Shown here one piece after another: positions 56,201 through 64,000 of a DNA stretch of 64,000 nucleotides (the first letter of the stretch is position 1; each line of letters begins with the position of its first letter). The DNA comes from Paenibacillus psychroresistens (GTDB taxonomy: Bacteria; Bacillota; Bacilli; Paenibacillales; NBRC-103111): positions 2,084,001-2,148,000 of the forward strand of contig NZ_CP034235.1 of assembly GCF_009728935.1 (NCBI RefSeq). The letters are read 5' to 3'. The notes beneath the pieces were generated by a model. The model saw only the letters and a program-made list of their open reading frames with translations, was not told the DNA's origin and did no database searches. A program made the translations under genes and the position numbers.

Positions 56201-57142
56201 CACCTTCCGATTAAAGGTGGATAACGCATAACTTCTTACTGTGTTCATAACTTGAGCAATATCGGAGGCTAAATGCCCGCCATTCATAAAGTATTCGTCA
56301 AATTCGACCCCATAGAAACCGTTGTCAATTTGTTTCTTGGCTTTATATATGAGCTGATTTTGACCGCTTATGCTGTCTCTATTAACGAAGCTGGTTGTTG
56401 GCGACCAGCCTACATTGCCTGCATCCGCCTGTGCAACAACAACTCCTGGGCCAATTGTTTCAAAAGAAGGCGCCCAATAGTTGGCAGATATGCCTCCGCC
56501 TATCATGCTGCCATCTTTGGTTAAACGGTCCAAACTTTGCTTGGACCCCTCAAAGCTGCGATCCTGAAATTGGGTTCCTTCCCACTCGAAAGCCGAACGA
56601 TGAATATAGTCAGGCTGAATCACGCGCATAAGCCTACGGTCTCTGGCATCATAGCTGTTATTGTTAAAGCTTAATACATTGACCTGGCTTAGATCCGATA
56701 TTAGATTTGCCGGTGAATTTGAAATCGCAGAAACATTGGTTCCATCCGATGTTTTTAAGGCAAACCAATATCTTGTACTGGCTGCCAGGCTTGAAATCAA
56801 CATGCTTTGAGCTGATCCCGCAACGGAGGGAGTTGGTTCTCCAGATACCGCAGTAGCTGCAGCCCATGTAGTCTCCGTAATAACGCCATCTGTCGAATAG
56901 CGAAGATCGTAGGAAGTGGCAGTTCCTGTACTGCCATCATTACCAGGAGCTGTCCAGCTAATTGTAATGGAAGTACTGCTTGTTTGCGTGGTGCCTAAGT
57001 CGGTAATTGCACCTGGTGGAATAGAATCTACTGCATAAGCAATTGGAACAGAAAACATAGGGAAAACTGGCATAGAAAATTGCAGTAGTAGTACCCCCAT
57101 TAAACTTGCAAATAGAAGCCTTGTGGAAAATTTTTTTCTCAT
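53267..57142 (-). CDS. Large secreted multidomain protein with FnIII, putative catalytic barrel, LamG-like and triple C-terminal repeats
   Basis: A 1291-residue protein. Signal peptide to about residue 37 (IAYA before VDSIPPG). FnIII domain 40-147 (PGAITDLGTTQTSSTSITIS, ISWTAPGNDGSTGTATSYDL). Putative catalytic region about 150-560, containing GFYGVEFDEYF (E280, D282, E283) and ending with a strand module LQFHDVIVIEQG like the tail of barrel glycosidases. Ig-like domain 565-656. LamG/concanavalin-like domain 660-860. Three repeats at 872-1010, 1015-1152 and 1157-1291, each with NLGGDTSRL and WNPQ/FNPQ motifs. A perfect cre site lies upstream. I cannot assign the catalytic family; context suggests attack on mannose-containing glycans. 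Confidence 0.75.
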   Translation of the reverse strand: MRKKFSTRLLFASLMGVLLLQFSMPVFPMFSVPIAYAVDSIPPGAITDLGTTQTSSTSITISWTAPGNDGSTGTATSYDLRYSTDGVITETTWAAATAVSGEPTPSVAGSAQSMLISSLAASTRYWFALKTSDGTNVSAISNSPANLISDLSQVNVLSFNNNSYDARDRRLMRVIQPDYIHRSAFEWEGTQFQDRSFEGSKQSLDRLTKDGSMIGGGISANYWAPSFETIGPGVVVAQADAGNVGWSPTTSFVNRDSISGQNQLIYKAKKQIDNGFYGVEFDEYFMNGGHLASDIAQVMNTVRSYALSTFNRKVYISANSDYGGQMGWSYVANGTEAVDYYLNNYPIEAGKIFDGTVNHIPSLRTHSQTLSPKPVFYFVDFGSPYDTSGPDFSKWVNFTRVDNAQILASGAFPAQGRSFYNTIDGYQLGVFTQNANIAKFMKENKLLWHNLTWITPATLTTSISNVWKSAFSQTGRTILHLVNGNYNNTTQVMTTKTNFTTSITLASAPSRVWITTPDKPASTRKQILSTSNYTYSGGVLTITIPELQFHDVIVIEQGTAYDPVYSPMQVIFPFENPKNLPVGNKFHIIPLQTEGFSQNFTWYVNGIAGGNSTVGTVDSNGYYTAPSIIPSGGVVTIKAVSQEMTTIFNQFDLTITSAPSVPWNDAFTSDTVGQVPANWAVIDGYGDWKLDLDGATKVLHNFNLSDGSVQAGTAQYSPLIASGNQSWTNYNYKYSVKTLKTPLVWYGDPGSKPDTHIGIVFRFKDNKNYYEYRLCYDNQIRLFKTVNGITTSIGLPAPAAFPAVNTYVDLEVKLTGASFQMYVNNALVRSDSDNSIASGGIGITTDLTENEFKNIAVTANTGSTPGSIATTIDDLTEYSKIFSHSANLFFDGSTPLNLGGDTSRLARTTNTSEAIIYKAALGMDLNHFAVDTWFWPSEPTIDFQFYTSPDNTTYSLFMPLKSAIAGASGIWNEVSYSGSLPIGTQYLKIVYMNTTANAFNPQIGKAVISSQIPIVDNLNDYSLSYAHSANLYFDGSNPANLGGDTSRLARTTNSSESIVFQSLSGTDMTTFSTDTWFYPGEAMVDYQLYSSPDNSNYTLFTPVKATTFGTGSGWNKVVYSGLLPAGTKYLKMVFPTTINAWNPQIGAFKYGSQASLTDNLNDFSYSATRSFNLYFDGSSSVNLGGDTSRLTRSTNSFENIVYAISLAHSMSVDTWFWPGEAKVDFKFYYSPDNITYTSLSPTLTNVTGTGSNWNKTTYTGTLPIGTRYLKIEYRNTSSNPWNPQLGKVILK

Positions 57143-57165
57143 AATGTCACATCCTTCTTATAATA

Positions 57166-57179
57166 TGTTACCGCTTACA
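57166..57179. promoter_or_regulatory. cre (CcpA) site before the 1291-residue secreted protein
   Basis: On the minus strand TGTAAGCGGTAACA matches the cre consensus at all 14 positions, 24 bases before the start codon at 57142. Predicts carbon catabolite repression of this gene. Confidence 0.65.
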
Positions 57180-57250
57180 TTGGATAGTATAATTGAAAAT
57201 CTCAATAGTAAATAGCACTCTATTTATGCTATTAAGCACCTATTTTTTGT

Positions 57251-57315
57251 ACAACAAATAAAGTGAATCCGATCTTTAAATCTTCATTGACGCAAATTTT
57301 TCTTTCAGTTACGAT
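57251..57315 (+). promoter_or_regulatory. Repeated regulator site and promoter of the cluster 3 kinase gene
   Basis: ACAACAAATAAAGTGAA at 57251-57267 recurs at 60382-60398 with one difference. Downstream, TTGACG (57287-57292), 17 bases and TACGAT (57310-57315) form a promoter. The site lies 20 bases before the -35, as for a class I activator, suggesting autoregulation by the cluster 3 response regulator. Confidence 0.6.
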
Positions 57316-57353
57316 GAATGAACTAAATTTGATTTGGCAAGGAAGTGAAATGT

Positions 57354-59159
57354 GTGGCATGGATTGGCTGGTCTTGGCGGCGCTGGAAGGATTTGAAAAT
57401 ACAATCCAAATTTTTCATTACATATTTATTGCTTGCCGTTTTGCCGCTGAGCGTTTTTGGAACAGCAGCCTATTTTATTGCTGTTGGTACGCTCGAGGGC
57501 AAGGCTAACGATTCCTTTAAAGTCATAACCAGCCAAATCAATTATAATGTAGACGCATTTTTGCGTGGTATTGATCGTATGACTATACTTCCCTTTATTG
57601 ATCAGCGTATTTACTCAACTATGACAAAGCTTAAGCTTTCTCAGGAAACGTATACACCAGAAACTCTGCAAATTGAAAAGGATATGAAAACTTACTTTAC
57701 CAGCTTGCAAGTACTTCACGAGGGGATCATGGCTGTCTATATGATTACGGATGGCGGTCAAGTGTATGGGTATTCCCAAAATACAAGCATTCGACCGAAT
57801 AATACATTGATGGATCAAAAATGGTTCAAGGAAACCTTGATAAAAAATGGGGAGTTTGTCAATTCAGGATTGAGGCTGGAAACGCAGGTTTACGACAACG
57901 GCGGCAAAATGACGATTTCACTGGCGCGTCACGTCACTCAGGTGGATACGAATGAACCTTTAGGCGTGTTCGTGGTTGATATTGATCCTTATATCTTTAA
58001 TTTTGCTGCCCAAAAGCCTAGAGATGGCTACGTTTTAATTGCTGATCAATATGGGAGAATAATACACTCATCCATTCCCCTCAAGGAGGATGAATGGAAA
58101 GGATTATGGAAGGAATCCTTGGATGGAAAACCGCAATTGCATTCCATTCATTGGAACGCACCTTTTGGCGGGATGGTAGGCGTTGCAAGCAGATCGGAAT
58201 ATTCCGGCTGGACAACCTTGTATCTGACCTCAAAAAAAGCACTCTACCAGGATTTGGATAGAATAGTGAAACTCGCATTAGGGATAATTGTAACGTTATT
58301 GCTGGTTTCGGTTATTTTGGCGGGATTTGTCGCTAGAAGTGTAGCTTCCCCGATTAAAAGACTTTCTAGATTGATGAATAAGGTGCAAAATGGCGATTTT
58401 CCCGTTACAATCAGCATGCAGCAAAAAGACGAAATTGGTTTGTTGTCTAATTCATTTGATTCCATGGTGAAAGAGCTTAGCCAATTAATAGAACGAATCA
58501 CATTGGAAGAGAAGAGTAAACGCAAAGCGGAGATTGATGCACTGCGAGCGCAAATTAACCCTCATTTTATATACAACACATTAAGTGCGATAAAAATGAT
58601 GGCTCATATGCAAAATGCGAATGATATAGCAAATACACTCGGTATATTTATCCAATTAATGAAATATTGTACGCGAAGCGATCGTAAATGGGTTACGATC
58701 CAAGAAGAAATTAGTTTTATTGAAGCTTATGTTTCTCTGCTGGAGCGACGGTATATGAAGCGTTTTGCTATAACCTATGCTATAGACGAGCAAGTTGGGG
58801 AGCTAAGGATAATGCCGTTTCTGATTCAGCCTATTGTGGAAAATGCCATATTTCATGGTTTGGATGGGGATACCAGCAAAGGGGAAATTAGAATTGATAT
58901 TCATCCTGGTGGTCAGAATGAGCTGTTAATTCTTGTTCAGGATTTCGGTAGTGGAATGCAAGAGGAGAAGCTTTCGGGGTTATTTGGGTCTGGTATTGAA
59001 CATAATCAAGGGCTATCTGGAACAGGATTAAAGAATATTCATGAAAGAATTATTCTCGAATTTGGACCGAGCTATGGCCTATTTGTAAAAAGCATTTTAG
59101 GAGAGGGAACGGTTGTCGCCATAAGAGTTCCATGGACCGTTAATAAGGAGGAGCAATGA
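57354..59159 (+). CDS. YesM-type sensor histidine kinase, cluster 3
   Basis: A 601-residue kinase beginning at a GTG (57354) 9 bases after AAGGAA; an earlier GTG at 57345 touches the site. Spans at about 20-42 and 303-325 enclose a dCache-like sensor (HEGIMAVYMITDGGQVYGYS). HAMP (VARSVASPIKRLSRLMNKVQ), H404 in QINPHFIYNTLSA, N-box FLIQPIVENAIFHGL and G-box VQDFGSGMQ follow. It overlaps the response regulator gene by 4 bases. It is transcribed divergently from the 1291-residue secreted protein. Confidence 0.93.
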   Translation: MAWIGWSWRRWKDLKIQSKFFITYLLLAVLPLSVFGTAAYFIAVGTLEGKANDSFKVITSQINYNVDAFLRGIDRMTILPFIDQRIYSTMTKLKLSQETYTPETLQIEKDMKTYFTSLQVLHEGIMAVYMITDGGQVYGYSQNTSIRPNNTLMDQKWFKETLIKNGEFVNSGLRLETQVYDNGGKMTISLARHVTQVDTNEPLGVFVVDIDPYIFNFAAQKPRDGYVLIADQYGRIIHSSIPLKEDEWKGLWKESLDGKPQLHSIHWNAPFGGMVGVASRSEYSGWTTLYLTSKKALYQDLDRIVKLALGIIVTLLLVSVILAGFVARSVASPIKRLSRLMNKVQNGDFPVTISMQQKDEIGLLSNSFDSMVKELSQLIERITLEEKSKRKAEIDALRAQINPHFIYNTLSAIKMMAHMQNANDIANTLGIFIQLMKYCTRSDRKWVTIQEEISFIEAYVSLLERRYMKRFAITYAIDEQVGELRIMPFLIQPIVENAIFHGLDGDTSKGEIRIDIHPGGQNELLILVQDFGSGMQEEKLSGLFGSGIEHNQGLSGTGLKNIHERIILEFGPSYGLFVKSILGEGTVVAIRVPWTVNKEEQ

Positions 59160-60352
59160 GGAATTTATTAATTGTAGAGGATGAAACCCTGATTCGTCTA
59201 GGGATGAAAGTCATGCTTGACTGGACTGAGTTAGGTGTCAAACTGATCGGAGAAGCAGCTAATGGCCAAGAAGCAATGGAATGGGTAGAATCCTGTCATA
59301 TTGATATTATCATTACTGACATTCGTATGCCCATTATGGATGGAATTCAATTGATTAGGTTATGCAAGGAACGTTATCCGAATATTGGCTTTATCATTCT
59401 CAGTAGTTACGATGATTTTCAATACGCTAAAGAAGCTATTCAATTAGGTGTTTCGGATTATATATTGAAGCCTACGATGAGTATAGCTGAAATAAAAGCT
59501 TCGATTGATAAAATAATGAAATCAATTCCAGTGGGTGACTCGATTCAATTATCAGATAATCATGGCATTTCTCAAATGCAGCAAGAACTGCTAAAGGAGC
59601 ATGTGATTGATAATGCGTTAATGCAGGATACTTGGGATCTTCGAGAGGAAGAAGAAAGTTTATTTGGCTTCCCATTTTGGGTGGATACAACAAGAGCTGC
59701 AGTAATTGCCCTTAAAGAGACTAACACGCTTACCATTATTAACAATAGCTCATCTGTAAAAACGCTTTTTACCCTGGCTAAAGATCATAAAGGCACTGAC
59801 AAAATGGAAGTTGTAGCTTTCCGAGGCGGGTTGATTTTAATTTTTATGCAACAAGGCTATTCAGAGGATACGAGCTTTTCAGTTTTACGGGAAGAGTTAG
59901 CTTGGAATATAAAGCAGTCGTTAGGGATGGAGCTTTATTGGGATGAGCAGCAGAACTTAAAAAATTGGAAGCAAACTCGTCGAGCAATAAATGAGATGAT
60001 TCTAAATTTGAAATTGGTACATAATGATGGGATTTCAGAAATGGTACAAAAATCACTAGAATTTATGGCCACTCATTTCCAAGATGCTATCGGTTTGAAG
60101 CAAGTAGCTGATTTGGTTGGGGTTACTCCTTCTTATTTCAGCAGATTATTCAAACAGAATACAGGGGAGTCCTTTATCCGTCATATGAGCAATTTACGGT
60201 TTGATTTAGCCAAGGAGCTCTTGCTGAATGGCAATAAGACTGCAGCTGCAGTAGGTAAAGCGGTGGGTTATCCCAATCCCCGTTATTTCACAAAATGGTT
60301 TAAAGTCATGACGGGAATGACGCCAAGTGAATATCGACGACTAAAGGAATAA
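59156..60352 (+). CDS. AraC-type response regulator, cluster 3 (short YesN form)
   Basis: A 398-residue regulator with receiver acidic pocket EDE (8-10), D55 (IIITDIRMPIMDG) and Lys in YILKPTMS. The middle part is about 110 residues shorter than in the cluster 1 and 2 regulators. C-terminal AraC HTH: LKQVADLVGVTPSYFSRLFK, then AVGKAVGYPNPRYFTKWFKV. Coupled to the kinase by ATGA. It presumably binds the ACAACAAA-type site found before the kinase gene and before the binding-protein gene. Confidence 0.93.
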   Translation: MRNLLIVEDETLIRLGMKVMLDWTELGVKLIGEAANGQEAMEWVESCHIDIIITDIRMPIMDGIQLIRLCKERYPNIGFIILSSYDDFQYAKEAIQLGVSDYILKPTMSIAEIKASIDKIMKSIPVGDSIQLSDNHGISQMQQELLKEHVIDNALMQDTWDLREEEESLFGFPFWVDTTRAAVIALKETNTLTIINNSSSVKTLFTLAKDHKGTDKMEVVAFRGGLILIFMQQGYSEDTSFSVLREELAWNIKQSLGMELYWDEQQNLKNWKQTRRAINEMILNLKLVHNDGISEMVQKSLEFMATHFQDAIGLKQVADLVGVTPSYFSRLFKQNTGESFIRHMSNLRFDLAKELLLNGNKTAAAVGKAVGYPNPRYFTKWFKVMTGMTPSEYRRLKE

Positions 60353-60381
60353 ATGGGTTAAAAACCAGGGTGGATTTTTAC

Positions 60382-60398
60382 ACAACAAAAAAAGTGAA
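60382..60398 (+). promoter_or_regulatory. Repeated regulator site before the cluster 3 binding-protein gene
   Basis: ACAACAAAAAAAGTGAA, differing at one base from 57251-57267. A further GGTGAA echo lies about 30 bases on (60424-60429), which may be a second half-site. Confidence 0.55.
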
Positions 60399-60530
60399 GC
60401 TATTCCTTCTAAAAGTAAAGAAAGGTGAATTTATAGCATCGATTAGAGCCTTGTTGCTCCTTATAGTCCAGCGTAATATAAAGGGCGAAGGAAGCGATGC
60501 TACTTCAAAAACATTGTAGGGGGAACTAGC

Positions 60531-61850
60531 ATGAGGAAGAGTTTAGTATGGATGTCAGTATTAGTAGTGATTGTTATGACAGCGCTTGCAGGCTGTGGCA
60601 GCAAGAAATCAACAGAAGAGAGCATTAAACCCGAGGCTACTGTAAAGGAATCAGTTAAAACGGAAGCTCCACAAGCAACGGAAGCACCGCAGGAAGAGCC
60701 GGTTACTTTGAAGCTGCTTCACTGGGTACCCTATTCCAAAGCAGCATTAGACAAATTCCACGAGAAATATCCGAATATTACGGTTCAATTGGAGCAAGTG
60801 GACGCTGCAAATTATACAACTGTACTGAAATCGAGACTTGCTGCACATGCAGATGTGGATCTTATTGGCAGCCATCCCAACCCGGATGAGCTTGGATATG
60901 CAGTAAAGCTTAATAGTGTAACAGAGCTTACTGGATCGACATTTTTAGATAACTTAATGCCTGCTGCCGTGACAGCGGGTACAGTCGATGGTAAAAATTA
61001 TGGATTTGCCCAGGGCACTTATGCCATTGGTGTTTGGTATAACAAGGATTTATTTAAAAAGCTAGGGATTGCTATTCCGACTAATTGGACAGACTTTTTA
61101 GCTGCGAGTGAAAAGATCAAACAGTCCGGTATAGCCCCGTTGGTCATCTCCGGTAAAGATGGATGGACGACTGGATATTATACTCTACCTCAATGGACAG
61201 CATTGGAAACGGAAACGCCAGATTCACTTGCTAAATTGAAAACAGGCGAAGGCAAATGGACGAATCCTGAATATTTAGCAGCTTACAAACAGGTTGAAGA
61301 ATTAGTTGGCAAAGGGTATTTCCTTTCTGGTAAAGGTGCACTTGGCATAACTTACGATCAAGCTGTACAGGCGCTTCAAGATGGCAAAGCGGCTATGTGG
61401 ATCATGGGAAGTTGGGCATTAGATAAATTCGCAGCTGATTTCAAAGCTTTTAATGTCGGTGTATTTCCTTACCCAACCAATGCGGCTGATAAGAAACTGG
61501 TTGTACCGCAGGTTACGGATGCAGTCATAAGTGGCATTTCCTGGTCCAAGCATCAGGATGCTGTTAAGAAATTCCTTGAGTTCTCTTCCACTACGGAAAG
61601 CGGATCTCTGCAAGCATTGGATCAGAAAATTGTAAGTACCGTTAAGGGAGCAACTGCTGATTTCCACCCGCTTGCCAAAGAATGGCTGCCTTTGTTTGAG
61701 ATGGCAATCCCAGAGCCGTCATCGCTGATTTCTCCGGCAGTTGCGAATGAAGCAAATGCGCAAATTCAGAAGCTATTGCTTGGTGGTAAAGCAGAAGATG
61801 TGGTGAAAAATTTGCAAGAAGTTCAGGATAAAGCGAATAAAACAAAGTAA
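60531..61850 (+). CDS. Sugar ABC transporter substrate-binding lipoprotein, cluster 3
   Basis: A 439-residue family 1 solute-binding protein with lipobox LAGC (Cys 22), a charged linker and the first strand VTLKLLHWVPYSKAAL. GTYAIGVWYNKDLFKKLGIA and GKAAMWIMGSWALDKF are the usual core segments. AGGGGGAAC precedes the ATG. It is followed by a palindromic hairpin and two permeases. Probably binds a mannose-containing oligosaccharide given the GH38 gene at the end of this operon. Confidence 0.94.
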   Translation: MRKSLVWMSVLVVIVMTALAGCGSKKSTEESIKPEATVKESVKTEAPQATEAPQEEPVTLKLLHWVPYSKAALDKFHEKYPNITVQLEQVDAANYTTVLKSRLAAHADVDLIGSHPNPDELGYAVKLNSVTELTGSTFLDNLMPAAVTAGTVDGKNYGFAQGTYAIGVWYNKDLFKKLGIAIPTNWTDFLAASEKIKQSGIAPLVISGKDGWTTGYYTLPQWTALETETPDSLAKLKTGEGKWTNPEYLAAYKQVEELVGKGYFLSGKGALGITYDQAVQALQDGKAAMWIMGSWALDKFAADFKAFNVGVFPYPTNAADKKLVVPQVTDAVISGISWSKHQDAVKKFLEFSSTTESGSLQALDQKIVSTVKGATADFHPLAKEWLPLFEMAIPEPSSLISPAVANEANAQIQKLLLGGKAEDVVKNLQEVQDKANKTK

Positions 61851-61881
61851 AGCAGTTACAGCTTACCAATAGAATGATTAC

Positions 61882-61904
61882 AAGGGAGAGCATGCTCTCC
61901 CTTT
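61882..61904 (+). promoter_or_regulatory. Palindromic hairpin after the cluster 3 binding-protein gene
   Basis: AAGGGAGAGCATGCTCTCCC plus TTT forms a near-perfect palindrome followed by GTCTTTTC, 25 bases before the permease start. Likely partial terminator limiting permease expression. Confidence 0.6.
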
Positions 61905-61928
61905 GTCTTTTCAAAGGAGTAGATTAGG

Positions 61929-62816
61929 ATGAGTGAGAAAAAGAGAGACTTTATTCGCTTTGCTATGTTCGTGCTGCCTGCGTTGGGCATTTATAGTTTG
62001 TTTTTTGCTTATCCAATTGCAAGAGGATTTTTTTATTCCTTTACGTATTGGGAAGGATTTGGCGATATTCCACGGTTTAACGGTCTGACCAACTATATAG
62101 ATTTGTTTAAAGATGACTTGATCCATATTGCACTTAAAAACAACCTGATCATCTCCGTAGTTGTCATTATTGTACAAAATGTATTAGCTTTGAGCTTTGC
62201 CATTCTCTTAAATCAAAAAATGAAGGGGCATATGTTCTTTCGAGCGATTATCTTTTTTCCAGTGCTATTAAGTTCTGCAGTTATTGGGTATATATGGGAC
62301 TATATTTATAGTCCGCTAGAGGGAGTATTGCATACGGTTTTTAGTGGATTGGGTTATTTGAGTGCAGCAGAAATCAATTGGCTAGGAGATCCAACTTACG
62401 CATTGTTTTCAATTTGTGCTGTCATCATATGGCAATATACTGGATATTCAATGGTTATTTATATCGCTGGCTTGCAAACGATTCCAAAAGATTTGTATGA
62501 GGCTGCAGAAATAGACGGAGCTGGCTCGTGGAAGAAATTTACTCATATCACAATCCCATTGTTAGCGTCATCATTTACCATTAATATGATGATTTCCGTA
62601 ATCGGCTGCTTAAAATTATTCGATCAGGTATATTTGCTCACACAGGGCGGACCTGCTCATCAAACAGAAGTTTTCGGTACGCTTATTTACAGTATTGCTT
62701 TCAAATCGCAGCAGCTAGGGTATGGAACAGCGCTTGCAATGGCACTGACCTTCCTAATCCTAGTGATTTCTTCCACCCAGTATTACTTTATGAGTAAGAG
62801 GGAGGTAGAATATTAA
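61929..62816 (+). CDS. Sugar ABC transporter permease, MalF/UgpA type, cluster 3
   Basis: A 295-residue permease with AAAGGAG before the ATG, six expected spans (MFVLPALGIYSLFFAYPIAR first) and EAA loop EAAEIDGAGSWKKFTHITIP. It stops one base before the next permease's ATG. Confidence 0.94.
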   Translation: MSEKKRDFIRFAMFVLPALGIYSLFFAYPIARGFFYSFTYWEGFGDIPRFNGLTNYIDLFKDDLIHIALKNNLIISVVVIIVQNVLALSFAILLNQKMKGHMFFRAIIFFPVLLSSAVIGYIWDYIYSPLEGVLHTVFSGLGYLSAAEINWLGDPTYALFSICAVIIWQYTGYSMVIYIAGLQTIPKDLYEAAEIDGAGSWKKFTHITIPLLASSFTINMMISVIGCLKLFDQVYLLTQGGPAHQTEVFGTLIYSIAFKSQQLGYGTALAMALTFLILVISSTQYYFMSKREVEY

Positions 62817-63650
62817 ATGAAGCCACATAAAAGTATGCCTCTAATCCTTTCTTATCTTTTACTAATTATAGCGGCTCTTATTATTATCGGACCACTTATT
62901 ATAATGATGCTGATTTCTTTAAAAAGCCATACGGATTTTCTCAAAACTCCACTTGCATTACCGCATCCGATTTTTATGAAAAATTATTTATTGGCATGGA
63001 TAAATGGAGAAATGTTATCCAATGCAGGTAATAGTGTTCTGCTTACAGGAGGTTCTATTGTTGCCATTATAAGCACGGGAGCGCTTGGAGCTTTTGCCGT
63101 AGCTCGAATTAGAATTGGAAGGCTTGCAAAGCTGATTTTCGCCTTTTTTATCGCGGGACTCATTCTTCCAGGTCAGGTTGGACTGATTCCCCTATTTATG
63201 CAGATGCAAAAAATGGGATTGTATAATACACAAATTGGCTTGATTTTAATATATACCTCACAAAGTTTACCCATTACTGTTTTTATTTTCACAAAATTTT
63301 ATAATAGCATTCCATTTGAACTGGATGAATCAGCCAAAATGGATGGCGCAGGATCATGGACTATCTTTTATAGAATTATATTTCCACTGGTGCTTCCAGC
63401 GACGGTTACAAACATTATTTTTAATATGATTGGGGTTTGGAATGATTTTTTTACACCATTAATTTTCACTAGCGATGCTTCACACCGGACATTACCTTTA
63501 GGACTCGTGGCTTTTAAAGGACAATTTAGTACTGACTGGCCGCAGCTTTTTGCTGCATCAACCATGATAGCTATCCCAGTATTAGTGCTCTATATTATCT
63601 TGCAGCGCTTCATGATAGACGGATTGACGGCAGGTGCAGTGAAAGGTTAA
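62817..63650 (+). CDS. Sugar ABC transporter permease, MalG/UgpE type, cluster 3
   Basis: A 277-residue permease; the EAA loop is a divergent ELDESAKMDGAGSWTIFYRI, and the C-terminus is LQRFMIDGLTAGAVKG. Partner of the preceding permease; no ATPase gene is present in the cluster. Confidence 0.94.
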   Translation: MKPHKSMPLILSYLLLIIAALIIIGPLIIMMLISLKSHTDFLKTPLALPHPIFMKNYLLAWINGEMLSNAGNSVLLTGGSIVAIISTGALGAFAVARIRIGRLAKLIFAFFIAGLILPGQVGLIPLFMQMQKMGLYNTQIGLILIYTSQSLPITVFIFTKFYNSIPFELDESAKMDGAGSWTIFYRIIFPLVLPATVTNIIFNMIGVWNDFFTPLIFTSDASHRTLPLGLVAFKGQFSTDWPQLFAASTMIAIPVLVLYIILQRFMIDGLTAGAVKG

Positions 63651-63677
63651 ATTATCAATTGAAAGGGGTATGCTAAC

Positions 63678-64000
63678 TTGAATAGCAAGGTTGTACACGT
63701 TATTTCACACACACATTGGGACAGAGAATGGTATATGCCCTATGAAAAACATCATGTCCGTTTGATTAAGCTAATGGATTCATTAATAGATTTATTCGAG
63801 CAAGACCCTCATTTTGCAAGTTTTCATTTGGATGGTCAGACGATTATATTAGAAGATTATTTGCAGGTTCGTCCTGAGCGAAAACAGAAGTTGATAGAGC
63901 TTGTAAAAGCAGGAAATCTGCATATTGGGCCTTGGTATATTTTGCAGGACGAGTTTTTAATCAGCAGTGAAGCCAATGTCCGCAATCTATTAGTCGGATT
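63678..64000 (+). CDS. Alpha-mannosidase, glycoside hydrolase family 38, 3' end outside window
   Basis: A frame starting with TTG at 63678, 9 bases after GAAAGGGG, runs off the window after 107 codons. The opening HVISHTHWDREWYMPYEKH is the GH38 zinc-site signature (HTHWD), and GPWYILQDEFLISSEANVRN is the segment around the usual second conserved region of bacterial GH38 enzymes. There is no signal peptide, so it should cleave alpha-mannosides in the cytoplasm after import by the preceding transporter. With the GH2 beta-mannosidase it points to a mannose-rich glycan as target. Only the first tenth or so of the expected protein is visible. Confidence 0.9.
   Translation, partial: MNSKVVHVISHTHWDREWYMPYEKHHVRLIKLMDSLIDLFEQDPHFASFHLDGQTIILEDYLQVRPERKQKLIELVKAGNLHIGPWYILQDEFLISSEANVRNLLVG

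Overview
The window looks like a chromosomal segment of a Paenibacillus-like Gram-positive bacterium. I infer this from the low-to-medium G+C, strong AGGAGG-type ribosome binding sites, lipoprotein substrate-binding proteins, and three sets of YesM-type kinase plus YesN-type AraC response regulator, each beside an ABC sugar importer of the MsmE/MalF/MalG type without its own ATPase. No rRNA, tRNA or CRISPR array was seen. The species cannot be fixed from sequence reading alone.

Bases 1-2000 hold the end of a Tm-1-like gene and its usual partner, a PEP-hydrolase-family TIM-barrel gene. Bases 2100-6000 hold a small accessory block (VOC protein, TetR repressor with two matching operators, ABC-2-like permease) between copies of a 20-bp inverted repeat. 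Bases 6200-16700 are a regulator/oxidoreductase island with four TetR regulators, four aldo/keto reductases, one SDR and one NTF2-like protein. Most are in divergent TetR-enzyme pairs, and relics of two IS6-family elements flank one pair. Bases 17000-21700 are a decay zone: a broken sensor kinase, a 5'-truncated beta-helix gene and two tandem decayed tyrosine recombinases.

Bases 21900-45400 hold two large carbohydrate clusters. Cluster 1 (+) is: secreted beta-helix protein, membrane foldase-like protein, binding lipoprotein, two permeases, kinase, regulator, cytoplasmic beta-helix protein. Cluster 2 has a leftward pair (secreted beta-helix protein with a DNRLRE-like domain, plus foldase-like protein) divergent from permease, permease, binding lipoprotein, kinase, regulator and a DUF2264 protein. 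The expected logic is extracellular cleavage of a complex glycan, import of oligosaccharides, sensing by the kinase, and intracellular cleavage.

Bases 46249-49656 hold a compact operon of a PhyH-type Fe(II)/2-oxoglutarate oxygenase, a ferritin-like diiron protein with a full E-ExxH-E-ExxH ligand set, and a plant-type 2Fe-2S ferredoxin, divergent from an AraC regulator. I could not match it to a known pathway, and it is the best candidate for an undescribed system. Bases 49661-64000 are a mannoside cluster: AraC regulator divergent from a GH2 beta-mannosidase, a 1291-residue secreted multidomain protein of unknown catalytic type, then kinase, regulator, binding lipoprotein, two permeases and the start of a GH38 alpha-mannosidase that runs off the window.
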